Assembly: GCF_005048155.1 (NCBI RefSeq)
Contig: NZ_SUMB01000004.1
Location: forward strand, 496,001-560,000
Reading direction: 5' to 3'
Origin: Streptomyces piniterrae
GTDB taxonomy: Bacteria; Actinomycetota; Actinomycetes; Streptomycetales; Streptomycetaceae
DNA: 64,000 bases
A program made the translations under genes and the position numbers. Below, one piece after another: positions 17,841-26,732 of the stretch (the stretch's first letter is position 1; each line of letters begins with the position of its first letter). The notes below the pieces were generated by a model. It was not told the DNA's origin, searched no databases, and was given only the letters and a program-made list of their open reading frames with translations.

Positions 17841-18046
17841 TGGCGCCACCGCAAGCCGCCGTGGCACCACAGCGACTCTCATGGCGCCATGGCGATATCA
17901 CGTGGGCGCAATACCGCGCCGGTGCGGCGGGTGAGTTACCCGCCCGCCGTCGCACAGACGATCCAGGTCACAGACGACAATTCAGCAGGCGGCACCCTCG
18001 TGGCCAGCACCCCGTCAGCCCAGCACATGGCACCAGGGTGGCGCCA
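17841..18046. promoter_or_regulatory. array of TGGCGCCA / TGGCACCA sites
   Basis: Five 8-bp sites: TGGCGCCA at 17841-17848, TGGCACCA at 17862-17869, TGGCGCCA at 17882-17889, TGGCACCA at 18028-18035 and TGGCGCCA at 18039-18046. The first three are 21 and 20 bp apart (two helical turns) and the last two 11 bp apart (one turn), so each group faces one side of the helix. They lie just upstream of the ribbon-helix-helix gene, a class that binds short palindromes cooperatively. Likely autoregulatory operators. Confidence 0.65.
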
Positions 18047-18118
18047 TACGGCTCACAGACGGCACCCGCAAGCCACCCCCACGGCGCGTCGACCAGCGCG
18101 AAACAAGCCCGCTCGCTG

Positions 18119-18871
18119 CTAACCGAATGTGTCCGGGACGGGCAGCGTGTCCCAGCGTGTGACCGGCCAGGCGACGACGATGGCGCGGCCGATGACGTTG
18201 TCGACGGGGACGAAGCCGTGGTTCTTGTCGTTCTGGTGGTAGCGGGAATCGGCCGAGCGCTGCCGGTGGTCACCCATGACCCAGATCTTGTCTCTGGGGA
18301 CGGTGACCGTGAACTGACCACCGTGGTCGTCGAGGCTGCAGGGAGTGTTCCCGGCGAAGACGTAGGGCTCACGCAGCGGCTTGCCGTTGACCTTCACCGG
18401 TCCCGCGCCCTGACACTGAACCGTGTCGCCGCCGACGGCTATGACCCGTTTGATCAGGTCCCGCTCCCCCACGGACGGCATCAGTCCGACGGAACTGAGC
18501 ACCGTCTGCACGACGTTCGGGCGCGGCGTCGGCTCGCCGGCCAGCCAATTGTCCGGGTCGTGGAAGACGACCACCTCACCACGGCTCGGCTGCGATCCGA
18601 ACAACGGGCTCAGCTTGTCCACCAGAACCCGGTCACCTCGCTGCAGGGTTTTCTCCATCGACTCCGACGGGATGGAGAATGCCTGCACCAGAAAGGTCTT
18701 GACGAGCAGCGCGAGCACCAGTGCCACACCGAGAAGGATCGGCACCTCCTTCCACAAGGATCGGCGCTTCCCGGGCTTTCGACCCGGCGGGTCGGCGCGC
18801 TCCTCGCCGTCGGCATGTGAGACCGCATCCGGCTCGGCCACCTGATTCCCCACACAAGCTCCACTGCTCAT
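18119..18871 (-). CDS. lepB: signal peptidase I
   Basis: 250 residues from the ATG at 18871. An N-terminal cytoplasmic tail of about 40 residues, rich in charged residues, precedes one membrane segment (EVPILLGVALVLALLVKTFLV, ~42-62). Box B is PSESMEKTLQRGDRVLVDK with the nucleophile Ser ~71; box D is RDLIKRVIAVGGDTV with the general-base lysine; box E is VMGDHRQRSADSR. It removes signal peptides from exported proteins on the outer face of the membrane. The usual lep cluster beside rplS and rnhB is not here, so it is probably an extra paralogue. Confidence 0.94.
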   Translation of the reverse strand: MSSGACVGNQVAEPDAVSHADGEERADPPGRKPGKRRSLWKEVPILLGVALVLALLVKTFLVQAFSIPSESMEKTLQRGDRVLVDKLSPLFGSQPSRGEVVVFHDPDNWLAGEPTPRPNVVQTVLSSVGLMPSVGERDLIKRVIAVGGDTVQCQGAGPVKVNGKPLREPYVFAGNTPCSLDDHGGQFTVTVPRDKIWVMGDHRQRSADSRYHQNDKNHGFVPVDNVIGRAIVVAWPVTRWDTLPVPDTFG

Positions 18872-18990
18872 ACCGTCGCCTCGCCCCCTCGGGGCCGTGC
18901 AGCCCCCATCCCACACAACGAACGGGAGTTCCCGGCACGAACGGGTGAATATCCGGGCAGCGAGCCAGGCCTCCGATCCCACTCCCCGCC

Positions 18991-19014
18991 GGCAGTCCGG
19001 CAGTCCGGCAGTCG
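18991..19014. repeat. 8-bp tandem repeat (GGCAGTCC)
   Basis: Three units, GGCAGTCC twice then GGCAGTCG, in the region between the divergent lepB and cupin genes. Confidence 0.85.
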
Positions 19015-19090
19015 TACCCAGATGGAGGCTTTCCGCTCTGCCGCGCGGCGGGAAGACCTCGGGGAGGGCCACGAGGCAAGGAGCGATCGC

Positions 19091-19564
19091 ATGGCGAAAA
19101 ACACCGTCGTACGCCACCGCGGCGATGGGAAGGCGTTCTGGATGCTGGACAGCCTCTACGAGGTCAAGGCGTCCGGCGAGGAGACCAATGGCGCGATGAC
19201 CATCATGGAGATGACGATCCCGGAGGGGATGGGTCCACCGCCCCACATCCACCCCGGAACCGAGACCGTCTATGTCATCGAGGGGACGCTGCGCATGCAC
19301 CTCGGCGACGAGGTGGTCGAAGGACGTCCCGGCTCTCTCTTCCATATCCCTGAGGGGACGTTGGAGCGGTTCGAGCCCACCAGCACGGTGCGTCTCCTGG
19401 TCACCTACACGCCGGGCGATCTCGACAAATTCTTCGCCGAGGCGGGTGAACCGACCCAGCGGCACGAGCTGCCGCCGCGGTCGGACTCTCCGCCGGACGT
19501 CGATCGCTTCATTGAGATCGCCAAACGGCACGGCGTCGAGATGAAGCCCATGCCTGAGGACTAG
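19091..19564 (+). CDS. cupin-domain protein
   Basis: 157 residues, ATG 7 bases after AAGGAG. The cupin core motif 1 is PPPHIHPGTETVYVIEGTLRMHLG (residues ~50-73: two histidines and a glutamate as metal ligands), and motif 2 is GSLFHIPEGTLERFEP (His ~89). A single beta-barrel that would bind a divalent metal. The family covers dioxygenases, isomerases and sugar-binding proteins, so the reaction is open. The C-terminal tail (residues 115-157) is charged and helical. Divergent from lepB, with no operon partner. Confidence 0.9.
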   Translation: MAKNTVVRHRGDGKAFWMLDSLYEVKASGEETNGAMTIMEMTIPEGMGPPPHIHPGTETVYVIEGTLRMHLGDEVVEGRPGSLFHIPEGTLERFEPTSTVRLLVTYTPGDLDKFFAEAGEPTQRHELPPRSDSPPDVDRFIEIAKRHGVEMKPMPED

Positions 19565-19620
19565 AGAGGCAAGGCAACGGTCGGTCTGCCCTACCGGCCG
19601 CAGCCGAACTCAGACCGCCG

Positions 19621-20037
19621 CTATGAGCGTGCATGGAGGGTCATAAAGGAACGCCGCTCGATGAAGTGGTCGAAGGCCGGCTGCACCTCGCCCTCTACGA
19701 GATCGACGCCGCAGCTATAGAGCTCGGGTCGGTTCGACAGCAGCTCGAAATCCCGCATGGCGTCTTCGAACCGGCACACCACGCCCGGCTCGGAGGCGGA
19801 GTCGATGATCAGCGTGTGCCTGTGCAGAGCAACGGGCGTCTGACGAGCCCAGTTCACTACGTCTTCGTCCGAGACGCCGTCCAGCCTGAGTGAGTGGTGC
19901 GGCAGGTCTTGCCAGTCGATGCCGCCACCTCCCCACGGGAGCGTGCTGAGGTACGCATTGAACTGGGCCGACAGGGTCACGGGCTGCGGAGCCGCATCAT
20001 GCTCATGGAGCCAGGAGCCGATCTGATCTATGCGCAT
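19621..20037 (-). CDS. conserved hypothetical protein
   Basis: 138 residues from the ATG at 20037. The composition is natural: MRIDQIGSWLHEHDAAPQPV, then WGGGGIDWQDLPHHSLRLDG and RRSFMTLHARS at the end. It is acidic, with no signal peptide, membrane segment or known catalytic motif that I can see. The start has only a weak ribosome binding site. It is convergent with the cupin gene 56 bp away. No function can be proposed. Confidence 0.65.
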   Translation of the reverse strand: MRIDQIGSWLHEHDAAPQPVTLSAQFNAYLSTLPWGGGGIDWQDLPHHSLRLDGVSDEDVVNWARQTPVALHRHTLIIDSASEPGVVCRFEDAMRDFELLSNRPELYSCGVDLVEGEVQPAFDHFIERRSFMTLHARS

Positions 20038-20164
20038 CCTCAGGAGGCTAGTGACGACGCAGGGTGGCCGTCCCACCCGCTGTCACCTGGGGCGCGTCAA
20101 TCGATCTGCCAGACTGGATCGATCATGCTGGCACCCGGGTGCAGGCATGACGACTGTGGCTCGC

Positions 20165-20206
20165 GCAACCACTCATGCAACCACTCACGCAACCGCTCGC
20201 GCAGCC
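20165..20206. repeat. 12-bp tandem repeat (GCAACCACTCAT)
   Basis: Three and a half units: GCAACCACTCAT, GCAACCACTCAC, GCAACCGCTCGC, GCAGCC. It lies just upstream of a small membrane-protein gene and is followed by a nine-G run that serves as that gene's ribosome binding site. Confidence 0.9.
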
Positions 20207-20229
20207 AGTCGACCGGGGGGGGGAGTCCT

Positions 20230-20394
20230 GTGCAGGATTGGGATGACGACGCCGACTACCACGCGGCGGTTGGGCGGACATGGCTCACCGTGGTCATCGC
20301 TCTGGGCTGCGCCGGGGTCTTGGCAGGTGTCATCCTCGCCGGCGTACTCGGATTCTTCGGGCTCTCAGACCTCTTGTCGATCGTCTCCGATTGA
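20230..20394 (+). CDS. small single-pass membrane protein
   Basis: 54 residues from the GTG at 20230, which sits about 5 bases after a poly-G/GGAG ribosome binding site. An acidic start (VQDWDDDADYHAAVGR) is followed by one long hydrophobic segment (TWLTVVIALGCAGVLAGVILAGVLGFFGL, residues ~18-46) and a short tail. It looks like a bitopic inner-membrane peptide. A longer upstream frame exists but runs through the tandem repeat and is less natural. Function unknown. A GYD-domain gene follows 150 bp downstream. Confidence 0.65.
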   Translation: MQDWDDDADYHAAVGRTWLTVVIALGCAGVLAGVILAGVLGFFGLSDLLSIVSD

Positions 20395-20545
20395 TGCCGT
20401 TGATGCCGTCGGTGCCGTCGGTAGCGGCGTTCCGCACCCCCGCCCCCTAAGCCGTATGGCGGCCGTCCCCGCGACGGTCGGCGTCGGTCGGCAGGAGGAT
20501 GCGGATGAGGGGTGGATGCCGAGACGCACATGGAAGGCGGAGACC

Positions 20546-20866
20546 ATGCCGAAATACCTCTTCAGGGTCAGGTTGACCGTGGATGGACTGAAGGGCCTGA
20601 TCAAAGACGGCGGCAGTGCGCGCCGCGACGTCGTCGAGCGCATGGTCCAGGGCCTGGGCGGTCGGCTCGAATCGATGTACTGGGCGTTCGGCGAGGAGGA
20701 TGTGTACGCCACGGTGGAGCTGCCGAACAACACCTCCGCCGCCGCCATGGGTCTGGTCACCTCGGCGGCCGGTGGTGTGCACACGAGCACCGTGGTGCTG
20801 CTGACCGCCGAGGAGGTCGACGAGGCGGTACGCCAGAAGGTGGAGTACCGGCCGCCGGGCGCATGA
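20546..20866 (+). CDS. GYD domain-containing protein
   Basis: 106 residues, ATG preceded by GGCGGAG. Matches the GYD family: MPKYLFRVRLTVDGLKGLIKDGGSARRDVVERMVQGLGG, then SMYWAFGEEDVYATVELPNNTSAAAMGLVTSAAG. This is a ferredoxin-like dimeric alpha/beta fold related to ABM/EthD-type barrels. Members are small soluble proteins of unknown biochemical role. It ends 10 bp from the convergent permease stop. Confidence 0.88.
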   Translation: MPKYLFRVRLTVDGLKGLIKDGGSARRDVVERMVQGLGGRLESMYWAFGEEDVYATVELPNNTSAAAMGLVTSAAGGVHTSTVVLLTAEEVDEAVRQKVEYRPPGA

Positions 20867-20876
20867 CGCCCGCGAG

Positions 20877-22331
20877 CTACCTGACGCCGGCCGGGGTGGC
20901 GGGAGCGGTCGGGGCATCTCCCGACGACGCATCCCCCGACGGCTCATCCTCCAACGGCTGCTGCCCGCGTCGCGCCTCCCGCCGGGCCGCCATCCACGCG
21001 TACACCAGGATGCCCGCGAAGAGGAACAGAACGCCCTGGTAGATCGCGGCGTAGCCGGCGCCCGCCACGAGCCAGAAGGTGAAGCCGAAGGCGATCAGGG
21101 CGAGCGTCAGATCACGGGCGAAGAGGGCCGGGCGGACCTTGTCGCGCCGGCCGGTGAGCAGGAAGTAGACCTGCGCGCCGGCTGCCAGCAGATACGGGAC
21201 GGTCGCCGAGAAGGTGGTGATCAGGACCAGGATCTCGAAGACGCCGCCGGTGCCCATGAGGTAGTTGATGACGGTCAGGGCGCTGGCGAGGACGGCCGCG
21301 GCCAGGACGCCGAAGGTCGGTACGCCGCGCCGCTTCGTCAGGAAGGGGGCGGGGAAGAGCCCGTCCTTGGCGGCGGCGTACGGGGACTGGGCGCTCATCA
21401 GCGTCCAGCCGTTGAGCGCGCCGATGATCGAGATGACGGCCGCGCCGGCGACGATGGTGCCGCCCCACTGCCCGCCGAACATCGCGTTCACCGCGTCCGA
21501 GAACGGCGCCGTGGACTTCACCAGCTTGTCGTGCGCGACGGTGCCGAAGACGGCGAGGGTGCCCAGGAGGTAGACGACTGCGGCGCCGATGGTGCCGAGG
21601 ACGGTGGCCCGGCCGACGTTCCGCTCCGGATCGCGGACCTCCCCGGCGCTCATCGCCGCGGACTCCACACCGACGTACGAGTAGAGCAGGATCGCGGCCG
21701 CGGCCGACATACCGCCGAGTGCGCTGCCGCCGCCCTCGTTGAACGAGCCGAGGTTGTCCGGGTCGAAGAAGAACAGGCCGACGACGGCGATGAAGAGCAG
21801 GGGGACGAACTTGAGGACGGTGGAGACGAGCTGGACGGCGCCGATGTAGCGGGTGCCGGCGAAGTTCGCGAGGGCCGGCAGCCACAGCGCGCCCAGGGCG
21901 ATGACGAGGTCGGTGCCGGGTGATGCGTGGCCGGGGAACAGCACATGGACATAGCCGACGGCGGCGACCGCGAGCGCCGCGTTGCTGACCCAGGTCATGG
22001 TCCAGTACGACCAGGCGGACAGGAATCCGGCGAAGTCGCCGAACGCCTCGCGGGCGTAGACGTACGGGCCGCCGGTGTCCGGGTGGCGTTCGGCGAGGCG
22101 GCCGAAGACCAGGGCGAGGGCGACGGCTCCGATGGTCAGCAGGCCGAAGGCGACGAGGCTGACGGTGCCGAAGGGCGCGACCGAGGCCGGCAGCAGGAAG
22201 ATGCCGCCGCCGATGATGTTGCCCATGACCAGGGCGGTGGCGGTCGGCAAGCTCATCCGAAACGGCTTGCTGGCTTGATTGTGCAGGTCAGAGCCGGTCT
22301 CGGGATGCTGAGCGGCAGGGCTGCGGTGCAT
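20877..22331 (-). CDS. APC-family amino acid permease
   Basis: 484 residues with about twelve hydrophobic segments. The unwound TM1 substrate-binding motif is GNIIGGGIFLLP (residues ~37-48), with a matching TM6 region LLYSYVGVESAAMSAGEVRDP. These are hallmarks of the amino acid/polyamine/organocation superfamily, closest in pattern to arginine:agmatine-type antiporters. It exchanges or imports amino acids or amines across the cytoplasmic membrane; the substrate cannot be read off. The C-terminal tail (DEPSGDASSGDAPTAPATP) is hydrophilic and repetitive. Monocistronic. Confidence 0.93.
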   Translation of the reverse strand: MHRSPAAQHPETGSDLHNQASKPFRMSLPTATALVMGNIIGGGIFLLPASVAPFGTVSLVAFGLLTIGAVALALVFGRLAERHPDTGGPYVYAREAFGDFAGFLSAWSYWTMTWVSNAALAVAAVGYVHVLFPGHASPGTDLVIALGALWLPALANFAGTRYIGAVQLVSTVLKFVPLLFIAVVGLFFFDPDNLGSFNEGGGSALGGMSAAAAILLYSYVGVESAAMSAGEVRDPERNVGRATVLGTIGAAVVYLLGTLAVFGTVAHDKLVKSTAPFSDAVNAMFGGQWGGTIVAGAAVISIIGALNGWTLMSAQSPYAAAKDGLFPAPFLTKRRGVPTFGVLAAAVLASALTVINYLMGTGGVFEILVLITTFSATVPYLLAAGAQVYFLLTGRRDKVRPALFARDLTLALIAFGFTFWLVAGAGYAAIYQGVLFLFAGILVYAWMAARREARRGQQPLEDEPSGDASSGDAPTAPATPAGVR

Positions 22332-22543
22332 GGATGGTGCGTCTCTCGTCGTGCCGGGTGCCCGAGGTCGCCGGGCCGGAACATATGGTCACGGGCCGGG
22401 AGGGCTCGCTCCAAATCGCCGGGAATGCTCCGGTGGCGGGCACCTCAGGGCGAAGGATCTGCGGTTGGGAGGGCGCATGGCCGTAAGCCTCCGGCCGATG
22501 TGTTCGAGGGATGATCGCCTGGCTGAGCAGTACTGGCTACCGG

Positions 22544-23548
22544 CTACCGCTTTGCCGGGTCGCGGAACTCGAGACCGCTTGCCAGGTTGCTGTCGATGTC
22601 TTCGGAGAGGGACAGGGAATCTCCGCCATCCAGCACGGCGTAGCTGTATGTGAGAGATCGGTTCATCTCACGGATCAGGTGCGTTTCTCCCTCCACGTTC
22701 TCCGGGGAGCACGTCCGGTGAGTGGTGAGAAACGCATCGTGGAAGGTGACCTGGGGGCCGGAGAAGTCGGCCCGGCCGGTGAAGTCGTTGCAGCCGAGTT
22801 TGCCGCTCACGGCGCCGTTCGCGTGGAAGTCGTAGTAGACCTCGGCATCGTCCGGGAAGGGGTTGTGCCGGCTGTCGTAGTAGGTGAGGGCATCGAGCTT
22901 CCACCGGGTGCGGAAAAACCCTTCGGATCTGAGCTGTACCACGGTGATGGAGTCGCCCCGACGGTTCTTGAGGTCCAGCATCGTCCTTCCGTCCTTCCAG
23001 GGGTCGGGAGCCCGCGAGATGGTGAGCGGCCCGGTGAAGAGGTTCTTGAGCTGCTTCTCGAATTTCGTCAGCTCCTGCTCGGCGGACGCGTCCTGGGGGT
23101 CGCACGGGACGGGCTTGTCCGGTGATCCGGAAGCCGACGGAGACGGCGAAGCGGGCCGGGAAGGGGAGGCAGTGTCAGAGGTGTCGATGGAGTCGCCCAC
23201 TGTCAGAGCGGTCGCCCGCATATCCGCCTTCACCCGGAACGGGGTGCATCCGTAGTTTCCCGACGCCGTGCCGTCGCCATGGAATTCGACCCAGGGCCTG
23301 CTGATCCGAGCGGCAGGAAGCTCTTTCTTGTCGACCACGATCCCCTGGATTTTCCAGAGCCCGCCGGACAGGAGCCCGCCGACACCGCCCGGCTTCTTCT
23401 TCGCGGCAGAGGCCGAAGCCGTGGGGTGCGCGGACGGATTGCCGTTCGTTCCCTCGTCCTCGGCCGGGGCCGCCGCGCACGCGGACAGCGTGAGGAGCGT
23501 CGCCAGCGCGGCTACGAGGAAGGCGGGTCTGCGGTGGAATAACTGCAT
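22544..23548 (-). CDS. META-domain lipoprotein
   Basis: 334 residues from the ATG at 23548; the longer open frame upstream lacks a signal sequence at its start. It has a lipoprotein signal peptide (MQLFHRRPAFLVAALATLLTLSAC) with lipobox LSAC at ~21-24, so it is exported and anchored outside. A Ser/Pro/Ala-rich stalk follows, then a first degenerate META-like region (NYGCTPFRVKADM), another Ser/Pro linker, and a clear second META domain (LGCNDFTGRADFSGPQVTF, TTHRTCSPE). META domains are small beta-rich units of stress-related HslJ-type proteins. Function at the cell surface is unknown. Confidence 0.85.
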   Translation of the reverse strand: MQLFHRRPAFLVAALATLLTLSACAAAPAEDEGTNGNPSAHPTASASAAKKKPGGVGGLLSGGLWKIQGIVVDKKELPAARISRPWVEFHGDGTASGNYGCTPFRVKADMRATALTVGDSIDTSDTASPSRPASPSPSASGSPDKPVPCDPQDASAEQELTKFEKQLKNLFTGPLTISRAPDPWKDGRTMLDLKNRRGDSITVVQLRSEGFFRTRWKLDALTYYDSRHNPFPDDAEVYYDFHANGAVSGKLGCNDFTGRADFSGPQVTFHDAFLTTHRTCSPENVEGETHLIREMNRSLTYSYAVLDGGDSLSLSEDIDSNLASGLEFRDPAKR

Positions 23549-23664
23549 GCCCGTCAGAACGTGAGGAAAATCAGCGGAGTTCCGGTTCCGGTTCGCCGGG
23601 ACTGCGTCCGTCGGATTACGCGTCCCCAGGGACCCTGCGCACAGCGCCTGTCCCGGAACTGAAA

Positions 23665-25731
23665 TCAGCGGCGCCGGATTTCGTCCGTCTCGGCGGAAAG
23701 GGGCTGCTGCGCCGCTGCCGCCTCCCGCAGCCATCGCCGCAGCACCCGGTGCACCTGTTCCGCGCCGGTGAGCAGCTCACCGTCCGCCGTGGGCGGGGTC
23801 AGTTCCATGGGCCAGAGGAGGAAGGGCCGGTTCTGTGCGCCGCCGAGCCCGCCGTGTGAGCCGATCTGTTCCTCGAAGGCGTGCACCGCGCCGGTCACCG
23901 GGTCGTAGGCGGAGTTGACCATGAGGTCGGCGGTATGCGGAAAGCGGTCGGTACGGCGTACGGCGTCGGCCGCGCCCTCGCCGAAAGGGGCCAGCGGGTC
24001 GGTGCCGATGATGCGGCCGCTGTCGAGACGGTGCTCGGCGCCGGCCGGGCCCAGCACCACCGCGCCGTGTTCCTCTGAGCGGACGAGGAGGAAGCCGATG
24101 CCTGGGTGGTTGGCGAGGGTGCCGAGGAGTGCGGGGTGCCTGCGGTCCAGTTCCTCGCGGGTGATCCGGCCGGGCGTGTCCGGGAAGGAGACCAGCCCGA
24201 GGTTTCCCGAGGCCAGCACGATGGGGTGCGGGCCGCCCGGCTCCTCCGTCCCCTCCGGGCGGTGCAGTGCGGCGCGCGCCGCCTCCCTCGCCTCGGCCCC
24301 GCTCGGCGTCCGCCCGGCGCGTCGTGGCACCGGCAGGCCGCACCCGGCGCGTACGAGATCGCCCAGGCTGAGCCCGTAGCGCTCCAGGAACGTCGCGCCG
24401 GGGCTCTGCCCGTGGTCGGAGAGCAAGACGATGCGGTACGGGCGCGGCGTGTGCCGGCCGACCTTGGCGATCAGCGCGATACAGCGGTCGAGGCTGCGCA
24501 GCACCTGATGGGTGTCGCGGTGCCCGGGCCCCGAGTGGTGCGCCACCTCGTCGTACGCCACGAAGTCGGCGTAGACGGCGGTGCGGCCGGCGAGCATGTC
24601 GCCGATGACGGCCGCGACCACCACATCGCGTTCGACGACGGTCGCGAAGGCCCGGAGGAAGGGGTAGAGCCCGCCCCGTTTGACCCGCGGCGTTTCGTGC
24701 CGGAAGCGGGACCGCAGCGATTGGACAATCTCGCGGACCACCTCGGCGAGGAAGGAGACGGCGGTGCGGGTGGCGTTGGCGGGGTCGGAGAAGTAGGCGA
24801 AGTAGCCGGCGCGGGAGCGGTTGTGCTTGTCGCGGCGGGCCGCCACCGACATGACCAGGGCGACCTGGCCCGCGCCACCGCTGAAGAGATTGCCGCGGCT
24901 GGCGCCGTCCTGGGCCAGCAGTCCGCCGTCCCCGGTGCGTTCGACGGCGCGCCGCTGGAGTTCGGCGGCACCGGTGGGCCGGTTGCTGACGATGAGGGCG
25001 TCGGTCTCCTTCTCGTACCAGCGGAAGGCGGGCAGATCCTCATTGCTGCCGTGCAGGATGCCGAGCTGGCTGGCGCCGGTCTGGCTGGACCAGTCCGTAC
25101 GCCACGGGGTGAGGCGGTGGCTGCCGCCGGTCCAGCCGGCGACCGTCGCCATGAGCGGCCGGTCGCCGTGGGTCGCGGCCCGCAGCACGTCGTGGCCGAG
25201 GCCGTCGAGCTGGAGGAAGACCATGCCGGGGGTGCCGGCCCGGCTCCGCGCGGCGCGGCCGCGGCGGCCGGCGAGCCGCACCAGCCGGCGGCGGTACGCC
25301 TCGTCGTTGCGCACCGCGAGGAAGGTGGCGGTGGCCGAGGAGGCCGCGGACATCGCGGCCGCGACGATCATGGCGGTCTCCGGTGCGGCCTGCCCGCGCG
25401 CCCCCGGGATCAGATCGAGGGCGAGCAGGAGAAGGGAACCGTTGAGGAAGAAGACGAGCAGGCCGAGGACGAGCGCCGGCACCAGCAGCAGTGCCCGTAC
25501 GAGGACGGGCCACACCAGGGCGCTGAGCAGGCCGAAGGCGCCCGCGCCGAGGGCGGCGGCGAAGGCGGTACGGGTGAGGCTGTCGCCGCTCGCGGACTGG
25601 AGCCGGAAGTCGGGCAGCAGGGCGGCGAGGACGAGCAGGGTGAGGCTGGACACCAGCCAGACCGCGAGCACCCGCAGCAGGGCGCCGCTCAGCGTCTTCC
25701 ACCATGGCGTCCGCACGCCGTCCCGCCTCAC
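23665..25731 (-). CDS. phage-holin-like membrane protein fused to alkaline-phosphatase-fold domain
   Basis: 688 residues, GTG start. The N-terminal ~150 residues hold four membrane segments (e.g. VLAVWLVSSLTLLVLAALLP and ALLLVPALVLGLLVFFLNGSL) in the pattern of the phage-holin/YvlD family. From ~residue 165 a type I phosphodiesterase/nucleotide pyrophosphatase fold begins: VFLQLDGLGHDVL (metal Asp), WRTDWSSQTGASQLGILHG with the probable Thr/Ser nucleophile, DFVAYDEVAHHSG and VLLSDHGQSPG with metal-binding Asp and His, and EQIGSHGGLGG. It would be a membrane-tethered hydrolase acting on phosphate esters of lipids or cell wall polymers. Conserved in streptomycetes. Substrate unknown. Confidence 0.88.
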   Translation of the reverse strand: MRRDGVRTPWWKTLSGALLRVLAVWLVSSLTLLVLAALLPDFRLQSASGDSLTRTAFAAALGAGAFGLLSALVWPVLVRALLLVPALVLGLLVFFLNGSLLLLALDLIPGARGQAAPETAMIVAAAMSAASSATATFLAVRNDEAYRRRLVRLAGRRGRAARSRAGTPGMVFLQLDGLGHDVLRAATHGDRPLMATVAGWTGGSHRLTPWRTDWSSQTGASQLGILHGSNEDLPAFRWYEKETDALIVSNRPTGAAELQRRAVERTGDGGLLAQDGASRGNLFSGGAGQVALVMSVAARRDKHNRSRAGYFAYFSDPANATRTAVSFLAEVVREIVQSLRSRFRHETPRVKRGGLYPFLRAFATVVERDVVVAAVIGDMLAGRTAVYADFVAYDEVAHHSGPGHRDTHQVLRSLDRCIALIAKVGRHTPRPYRIVLLSDHGQSPGATFLERYGLSLGDLVRAGCGLPVPRRAGRTPSGAEAREAARAALHRPEGTEEPGGPHPIVLASGNLGLVSFPDTPGRITREELDRRHPALLGTLANHPGIGFLLVRSEEHGAVVLGPAGAEHRLDSGRIIGTDPLAPFGEGAADAVRRTDRFPHTADLMVNSAYDPVTGAVHAFEEQIGSHGGLGGAQNRPFLLWPMELTPPTADGELLTGAEQVHRVLRRWLREAAAAQQPLSAETDEIRRR

Positions 25732-25949
25732 GCTCCGGCCCGCGCCGGCCGCGCGGGACCCCCGATCAGCGTGTCATAACGTGTCACAAAAGGCGCCATT
25801 CGGGACTTACGCCCCGGTTGTCGCGAAGCGTTGCGTCGCGCCGAGCACCCAAGCCCCGCCCCGCCCCGCCCCGCCCCCGGCAGCCGCATTACGGATGAAT
25901 GAGGGAAGATCGGGACAGCGAGCCCATGAGGCATGCCGGGAGGTCAGCG

Positions 25950-26732
25950 GTGTCGGTGCGGGTCACCTGGTGGGGACATGCCACCGCGACGGTCGAGGAC
26001 TCCGGGATACGAGTGCTCACCGACCCGCTGTTCGTCCGCCGGCTGGCCCATCTGCGCCGCCGCCGAGGCGCGCTGCCGCCCCCGGAGGCCGCGCGGGCCG
26101 ACCTCGTCCTCGTCTCCCACCTGCACGCCGACCATCTGCACCTCGCCTCTCTCGCCCGGCTGGCGCCCGGAACCCGGCTGGTGGTGCCGCACGGGGCGAC
26201 GACGGCGGTGCCGGGGCTGCGCCGGTTGGCCGAGGCCCTTGCGCTGCGCGTGACCGAGCTGTGGCCGGGCGAGGAGTTCACGGCCGACGCGCTCACCGTA
26301 CGGGCGGTGCACGCGGCACACGACGGGCGGCGGCTGCCGTACGGGCCGCGCCGGGTGCCCGCGCTGGGCTATGTCGTGGCCGGCGCGGCGCGGACGTACT
26401 TCGCGGGTGACACCGGGCTGTTCGAGGAGATGGCCGACGAGGTCGGGCCATGTGATGTGGCGCTGCTGCCGGTGGGCGGCTGGGGACCGTTCCTCGGGCA
26501 CGGCCATCTGGACGCGCGGCGGGCGGCGGTGGCGGCGGCCCGGCTGGCACCGCGCTGCGCCGTGCCGGTGCACTTCGGCACGTACTGGCCGATCGGGCTG
26601 GACGCGGTGCGGCCGCATGAATTCCACGCTCCTGGCCAGGAATTCGAGCGACTCGCGGCGCGGCTCGCCCCCGAGGTCGTGGTGCACCGGCTCGGGCACG
26701 GCGAGTCGGTACGGCCGGCGGTCGCGCGATGA
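25950..26732 (+). CDS. metallo-beta-lactamase fold hydrolase (UlaG/RomA-like)
   Basis: 260 residues from the GTG at 25950, placed 7 bases after GGGAGG. Earlier ATGs at 25899 and 25926 are in frame but lack a ribosome binding site. The fold starts at once with VRVTWWGHATATVEDSGIRVLTDP. The dinuclear metal motif is SHLHADHLH (H-x-H-x-D-H, ~residues 59-66), with a later His/Asp in YFAGDTGLFEEM and PVHFGTYWP. Related to UlaG/RomA/NAPE-PLD-type MBL proteins acting on phosphodiesters or lactones. Its stop overlaps the DedA start, which suggests a lipid- or envelope-related role. A second, longer MBL relative lies 1 kb away on the other strand. Confidence 0.9.
   Translation: MSVRVTWWGHATATVEDSGIRVLTDPLFVRRLAHLRRRRGALPPPEAARADLVLVSHLHADHLHLASLARLAPGTRLVVPHGATTAVPGLRRLAEALALRVTELWPGEEFTADALTVRAVHAAHDGRRLPYGPRRVPALGYVVAGAARTYFAGDTGLFEEMADEVGPCDVALLPVGGWGPFLGHGHLDARRAAVAAARLAPRCAVPVHFGTYWPIGLDAVRPHEFHAPGQEFERLAARLAPEVVVHRLGHGESVRPAVAR

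Noticed and set aside
24106..25779. 557-codon plus-strand frame antisense to the holin-phosphatase gene
   Set aside because: Shadow of the minus-strand gene; Gly/Ala/Glu/Arg low complexity.
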